Source of the DNA: Apostichopus japonicus
Lineage: Eukaryota; Echinodermata; Holothuroidea; Aspidochirotida; Stichopodidae
Reading direction: 5' to 3'
Assembly (NCBI RefSeq): GCF_037975245.1
Contig: NC_092575.1
Span: 1,129,001-1,193,000 of the forward strand
DNA: 64,000 bases
The notes beneath the pieces are model-generated. The model saw only the letters and a list, made by a program, of their open reading frames with translations, ran no database searches and had not been told where the DNA came from. Below, piece after piece: positions 25,601 to 31,600 of this stretch. The stretch's first letter is position 1. Each line of letters begins with the position of its first letter. The position numbers were made by a program, and so were the translations under genes.

Positions 25601-28600
25601 TAATAGGTTTCAAACAACACATCCCCAGCTCCCCCCTACCTGCTACTGTAAAATGTTGAACAAAAAAGAACCAAATCTATCTTGGTTTCGATTGGCAGTC
25701 AAACATGGACGAAAAGAATTCATGACAAGGAAATAGTTCTTAAAAGGAACCAAGATTGATGAAGTGAATATTTATGGCCGTATGTTGCATCTCTACCTAC
25801 TTCTCTGGTTAGTCCAGAATAATGAAATTGGTAGAGGTTAAAGGTCACATGAGGTGAACAGGTGTCAAAGTCTGAAAGCCTTTTAAACATGATAACTCCA
25901 AACTTAAAGCTACAATTAACCTGTGAAGTCTCCGATGCTATGATTTTCTTTTGGTGAACGTAGTTTGGTCAAATTCAGTTCAGTTTTGTGAAGGGGCTCT
26001 ATAGGTCTTCAACAAAACAAACAGTCATCCAGGAAATGAAATCTGCTTCAGAGAGTTGTAGTCTTGCTTTAAAACACACTCAATGGGCTCTTATCAGTTT
26101 TGGCCCTCTGAGCTTCAAGGAGTCAACAGGTTATCTGAAATGGTGCCAAAATTGGCCATTTTCTCTGTGATTTATACCAGATGACTATAAACAATGTCAT
26201 GTAACTCTCATTCATTAATAACAATTATAAAAGAGATGGTAAGTAGCAGAGATGATTTGCTAGCTCAAAATTGGTAAAATGTCCTATTATTCATACATCG
26301 GTGTGTCTACATTTCACATAGGAAGATTGTTCTTTCTGGATATTGAAACATTTTGGAATAAATTCTATACTGTAAAATCCTTACCAGTGAATAAGAGCTG
26401 GGAATGTCTAATCTTTTCTGGTTCTCACTTAATTCTTAGACAAAACTAACTCACTTGCTCTACATTAGTCAGATAGTTATTTGGAATATTGAGTTAAAAA
26501 AGCCAACGTGCTTTCTGGTTTTCTCGAAGCAGGGATGAGAACTTCTTGTTTTCTGTCTTTCAGATGACTTTGCCACGGCTCAGAGGATGAATCAACGGAT
26601 GCCTTTACCAACCACCTCTGCACCCAGTAACACAAGGCATTCACCCAGGATGGAGACATCTGCCAACACCAAGCGGGGATCTCCTGCCCACCCCCATCAC
26701 CCCATGGAGGGTATTCCGGGCTTGCAATTCACTCCCTTTGGTATTCCCACCATCCCAACTCAGGTTGGTGAATTAAGTCATGTTAAGAATTTAGTTAAAT
26801 TTCCTTCCAACATTTGGGAAATTTTGTTTAGCTAAAGCAATGTGGCTTATTGTGTATGCTAAGAGAAGTATATATGATATTAAGTGCGTCATTCCTTGTA
26901 AGAAGTTTGGGTTATACTCCACATGGAAGAAGAATACCATCAATATTTTTAAAACAGTCAAATTTCTTGAATAAATTGTATTCAGAAATGCGATATGACA
27001 CTTGTTTTCCTATAGGTCTTAATTGCCTTATATCTCATAGTGATAGAAGGCAGTATTGTGTTTGGTTCTTGCATGCATCCTGAACTTGAACATTACATGA
27101 AAATGCTGTTCAGGTGTGTCCTTCTTGCTCAATTGTAAGGTGCGGGCACAAACCCTCCGTTTAGGGTAATAACATATTGGGCTTTCTCTTCTGGCTTACA
27201 GCAAGGATACATAATGGTGCCTCAGTATGGGATGACTGTTGCTACGGTACCCCATCCACTCCACCATCCGTTTACCTCATTGGCACCCTCCCTGCCCTCT
27301 CCAAGGAGCCCACACACCCAGGCCGCCCCCCATCCTTCCAACCCTCATTCAAACGTTGCAATGGATAGAAAGAATCATTCGCCAACAGTCCATCGAGCGC
27401 CTTCTCCATCCGAGGTCAAGCTCTCACGGTCCTGGCCTGGCCAGAACGTCCCAGGACATTTCAAAGCCCCAATCAGGGGACCTAGTTCCAGTTCCCTGCA
27501 GGCACCGCCTTCAGGCCATCCGTACGGTATGGCTGTCCATCGAGCACCGGTCAGTGGTGGTAGCATCATGCAGGGCACCCCGGTATCTTGGAGGCAGCAG
27601 CAGAACGCATCTTCAGGGAACTCCAATGCCGAGATGAGGGAGAATAGGACAAAGTCTGATAGAGGTGAGTGAGTGGAGGAGGAGGATACTACAGTGGTCA
27701 TCTCTCAGAATAGAGATGTTCCCTATAGTCAGTGCCCCCCATAGTCACAGTAGTCAATGCCCCGCCCCCCCCACAGCCCAATAGCACATGATGAGTATGT
27801 CGGGCAAGGGTCAACGATCCCGTATGTAAATGGTTTGTTCTTCAATGAATTACTTTGTCTTCCAGACTGTTGCTTTTTAGGTTACCATTGTTAATGACAA
27901 GAACAATGGGAAGGCCAGTTTTTGAATTCCCAGTTTTTAAATTCCTGGTTGCTTTTGCTATGTGGCATTATTGTAGGATTAAGTGTGATGCTTGGTTTGG
28001 AAAGTAAAATTTGATCGGTAAAAGTGACTTTCTTCAGTTGTCAAACATCTGTTATGACACATTTTTATTTTAATAAACTAGCTCTATGTATTATTATTAT
28101 TGTTGGACCTTGCTCCTGCAATCAAACTGCTCCAATGAATGTATTTGTGGTGTACCTCTTACAGGTCCGAGTCCATCCTCCAGTAAATCCCAGGGGTCAT
28201 CGAGAAGGGTGGATATTTACAGACTAGGAGAATTCAACGCTGCCAGGAAAGATCAAATGTCAAGTATTCAACACGAAAATGAAGGTAGGCAGGACAATTA
28301 AGTTGCTCGTGCAGACCATTGGTCTGTTTTTTAATATTTTTTTAGAGAGAATAAACCATTTCAAAAACCTCACAAAATCTTGAGTCTAATTAAAAAATGG
28401 CTGAAGTGTTACCTAATTTTTATACCCAGCTTGGCATGCTGTACTGTACTTCTAACCAATGAGCTTGCTTTATAACTAGCATGTTAGCCTCAAGAGCTGG
28501 CTCAGAAGAATTAAAATAATTAGAAAACACATGGTGTGCGTAGTTTTGGGGGGGGGTGGGGGGTTCAGGGGTGCCCACCTGTCTATGGTGTTCCTACACA

Positions 28601-31600
28601 TTTGTGATAAACAAGTGTAAACATTCCTGTACATGATCAAAATTGTTGTTCCCGGGAAGGTTAACATAATGTGATCTGATTTGGGGGGGGGGGGGGGGGG
28701 GTGGTGGGCAGCAGACTTTAACCAGTAGAGTTGTTAAGCACTTTCTTCTTTTCCTGTGAGCAAAATGGCTAAAACTTTGAAATTCTAGGCCCAGACAAGA
28801 AAACCAATATTCCAACACGTAGATATATCTGGGTATAGGCAGAATGACCTAATATAGCCAGAGTTAAAAATACCAATATGAATTAAAAGAAGTAGAAATC
28901 ATGGTTGATTTTCAAGTTTGGTGGGATTTCTCTGTTCTTTCCCCACACCCCCCACCCCTCCCCCCAACGAGTGTGATATACCATCAGGGATGATGGATGT
29001 TGGCGATAACTTTTCTCTGTTTACCTTTCAAAGTCAATCTTCGCTGTCATCAGCAGCAGCTCCGTCTGTATGGAGGCTCCCGTCAATATTATTTTCCTGA
29101 AGTTAAGTTGCTACATACTTCGAGCAGAAACAACCACTTTTTCCCTGCATTTGTTTTTGTTAATTGCATGTCTTTTATTACATATACGGGGATCCCCCCG
29201 ACACAGCTATTGCCCAAATGCAACGCGGAATATTTTGACTGTTGTGTTTCGACACCTGTAGCAGCCACCTGTTTGAGCCGAAGGCATCCTTGTTTGATAG
29301 GACTGCATGTCACTTTAGAATAGGGGGGACGGAGGGGGGTGGGTGATCGGGGGAAACGTAATTGAAGGGATGGAAAGTGAATGAAGTATACGATACATTT
29401 CTTTCAAAGTTGGCTTTGATAGTTCTAAGTTGATTAACAGCCTTGCAGTTGATTTCAGTAGAAACATGTTAGGAAAGGGAGTTTGATAGGAAATGGGAAA
29501 GTGTGGGGGGGGGGGGAGGAATGTGTGTGGGGGGGGGGAGGAATGTGTGTGTGGGAGGAATGCGTTGGAAAGATCATATATAAGGTGCAGTGGCATTGAG
29601 GCTTATATGATCAGGTGATCAATGTCTTTTTATGGCTGGATAAAGAGAAAAGAGGATGGGGGTAGGGGGCAATGGGCAGGTGATGTGCCACAGAGAGGGC
29701 GAAGAAAAGGAGTGAGATGACAGGCTAGATAGAGATATAAAGGTTGTAAAAAGGGTTAACAGGGTGAAGTGGGGGTGGGGGGGTAAAAGGGTTAACAGGT
29801 TGAAGTGGGGGTGGGCGGATGGGGTTGGGAGAGAATAGAAGGGTATGATGGGAGGGAGGAGATGGCTGGATAGTATGGGATAGAAAATGGTGATACTATG
29901 GGTTGGACAGTGGAGAGAAATGTAGATATTCACAATATGGTTAAAAAGTGTGTGTTTGATAGATAAGTCACCCAATCTGTACACACCAGTTCTTGCACCT
30001 GTTCTAAGTGCCATTAACATTCACAATGTCATATAGCTTTTCCTTTGCTTTTTGGGTTGAGTAACAGCGGTCACTTGCGTTGACTCCTCATATTATAAAA
30101 GCCAAAATTGTCCTGCTGAAACACTAACAGCAATCTCCAAAAAAAAAAAAAAGACTAATTATGAACTGGACTCTGTATTGAAGGTATTGATTAACGCTAT
30201 AATTTGTGTGATGTTGTTGACATAATTTGTAGTGTTAATATTGAGCAGTATTTTGTTTTGGGTCAGTAGTACGTGTAGCAGCGCATGTCTTTTACTTTTT
30301 GCTTTATTTTCCCTCAAGAGCAGCTTTTTTTTTTGTAAGTCACTTAAGCCACGTGTTTCACCTTTGTTTTGCAAACAACCGCAGATATGTGTGGTAAAGG
30401 GTGAATTGTGTAGTGTATTGAATGAGGTAGGGACGGGATTGGTTTTGGCTGTTTGAAATCATACAGGTGCACATACGGATGGTTCTTTATGGGGTGATAA
30501 AGACAGCCATGCTTGGAGATGTTTGTGGGGTGTCTTGTGGTGGGTGCTATAATGGTGTAGATTGTGTGAGTTCATGAACAAAGACATTTATTTGGGGTGT
30601 GTGATAGGTGCTATGGCACCGTGAAGTTTTCACTTTCTCAATAAACAAGAGTGTATTGTCAAACAATTGACTATCTTTATAGATGTTCAACAAATATTTG
30701 GCTGAATTATATGTTATTTTGCCCCTTTTCCTTTACCTGTTATTGCTTCTGCAGTTTGGTAGTTTTTAGTTCAGAAGTTGCCGTTGTTTGCTGATTTGAC
30801 CAAGGAAGTACAATGATTAGTTAATAGCTATTAAAAGGGGTTGAATCTAAGCCTGTTATAGCACAGTGGTTCTTTTAGTTACTACTTACCATTGAACAGT
30901 TTGTTTATATATATTAGTACAAAGGTGCAAAGGAATAGCAATGTTTTAATTGCTCATTATGGCTGGAAGTTTAATTTTGATTGTAATAGGTGGTTAAAAG
31001 GTTTGAATTGGGATGTCAATAGATACTTTACTGTCACAGGGGGGGAGGGGGGAGGGGGGTATCGTGTGCAAAAGGAATAGAAAACATTGTTTTGGCTTTG
31101 CAGACTCATTGTGGTGTAGTTTGATTGGGTAGGTTATTGATCAGGGCTGTGGATGAGAGGGAAGAGGTGTAAAGAATTTGTATGTACATTCCATTTTGTA
31201 ATCTCCCAATGAAGAGAGCTTTAGAAATTTTTCTGATCTCAGTGTGTAGATGAAAGAAATGCAAAGAAAATTTCTACGAAACTAAAAAATTGTATAAATG
31301 GAGCAAAATATGAGACTGTTTTGAGTTCTGAAAAGAAGAGGAAAAAGAGTAAACTTCTGGAATGTTGGCAGATGAATAATAAGCAGAAACCACCAGGACT
31401 GTTACTTTGGAATATTTTAATCACCCACCCTGTTTTGAGCATGCACATAAATATTGGTACACGCTGTGAGTTTTTTGGGGCCGTTTTGGACCACTTGTTG
31501 AAGTTATTATTAGTCTTGTCAAATCTGGTACTTTAGTATGTTATTTAAGTCTTGTGAAAGGCTTAAAATGAAAGTTTCTCAGTGTTAATGGCTTCCGCAA

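Noticed and set aside
29619-30020. 133-residue reverse ORF, Leu/Pro/His-rich
   Set aside because: Derived from G-rich low-complexity intron sequence; no recognisable motif.
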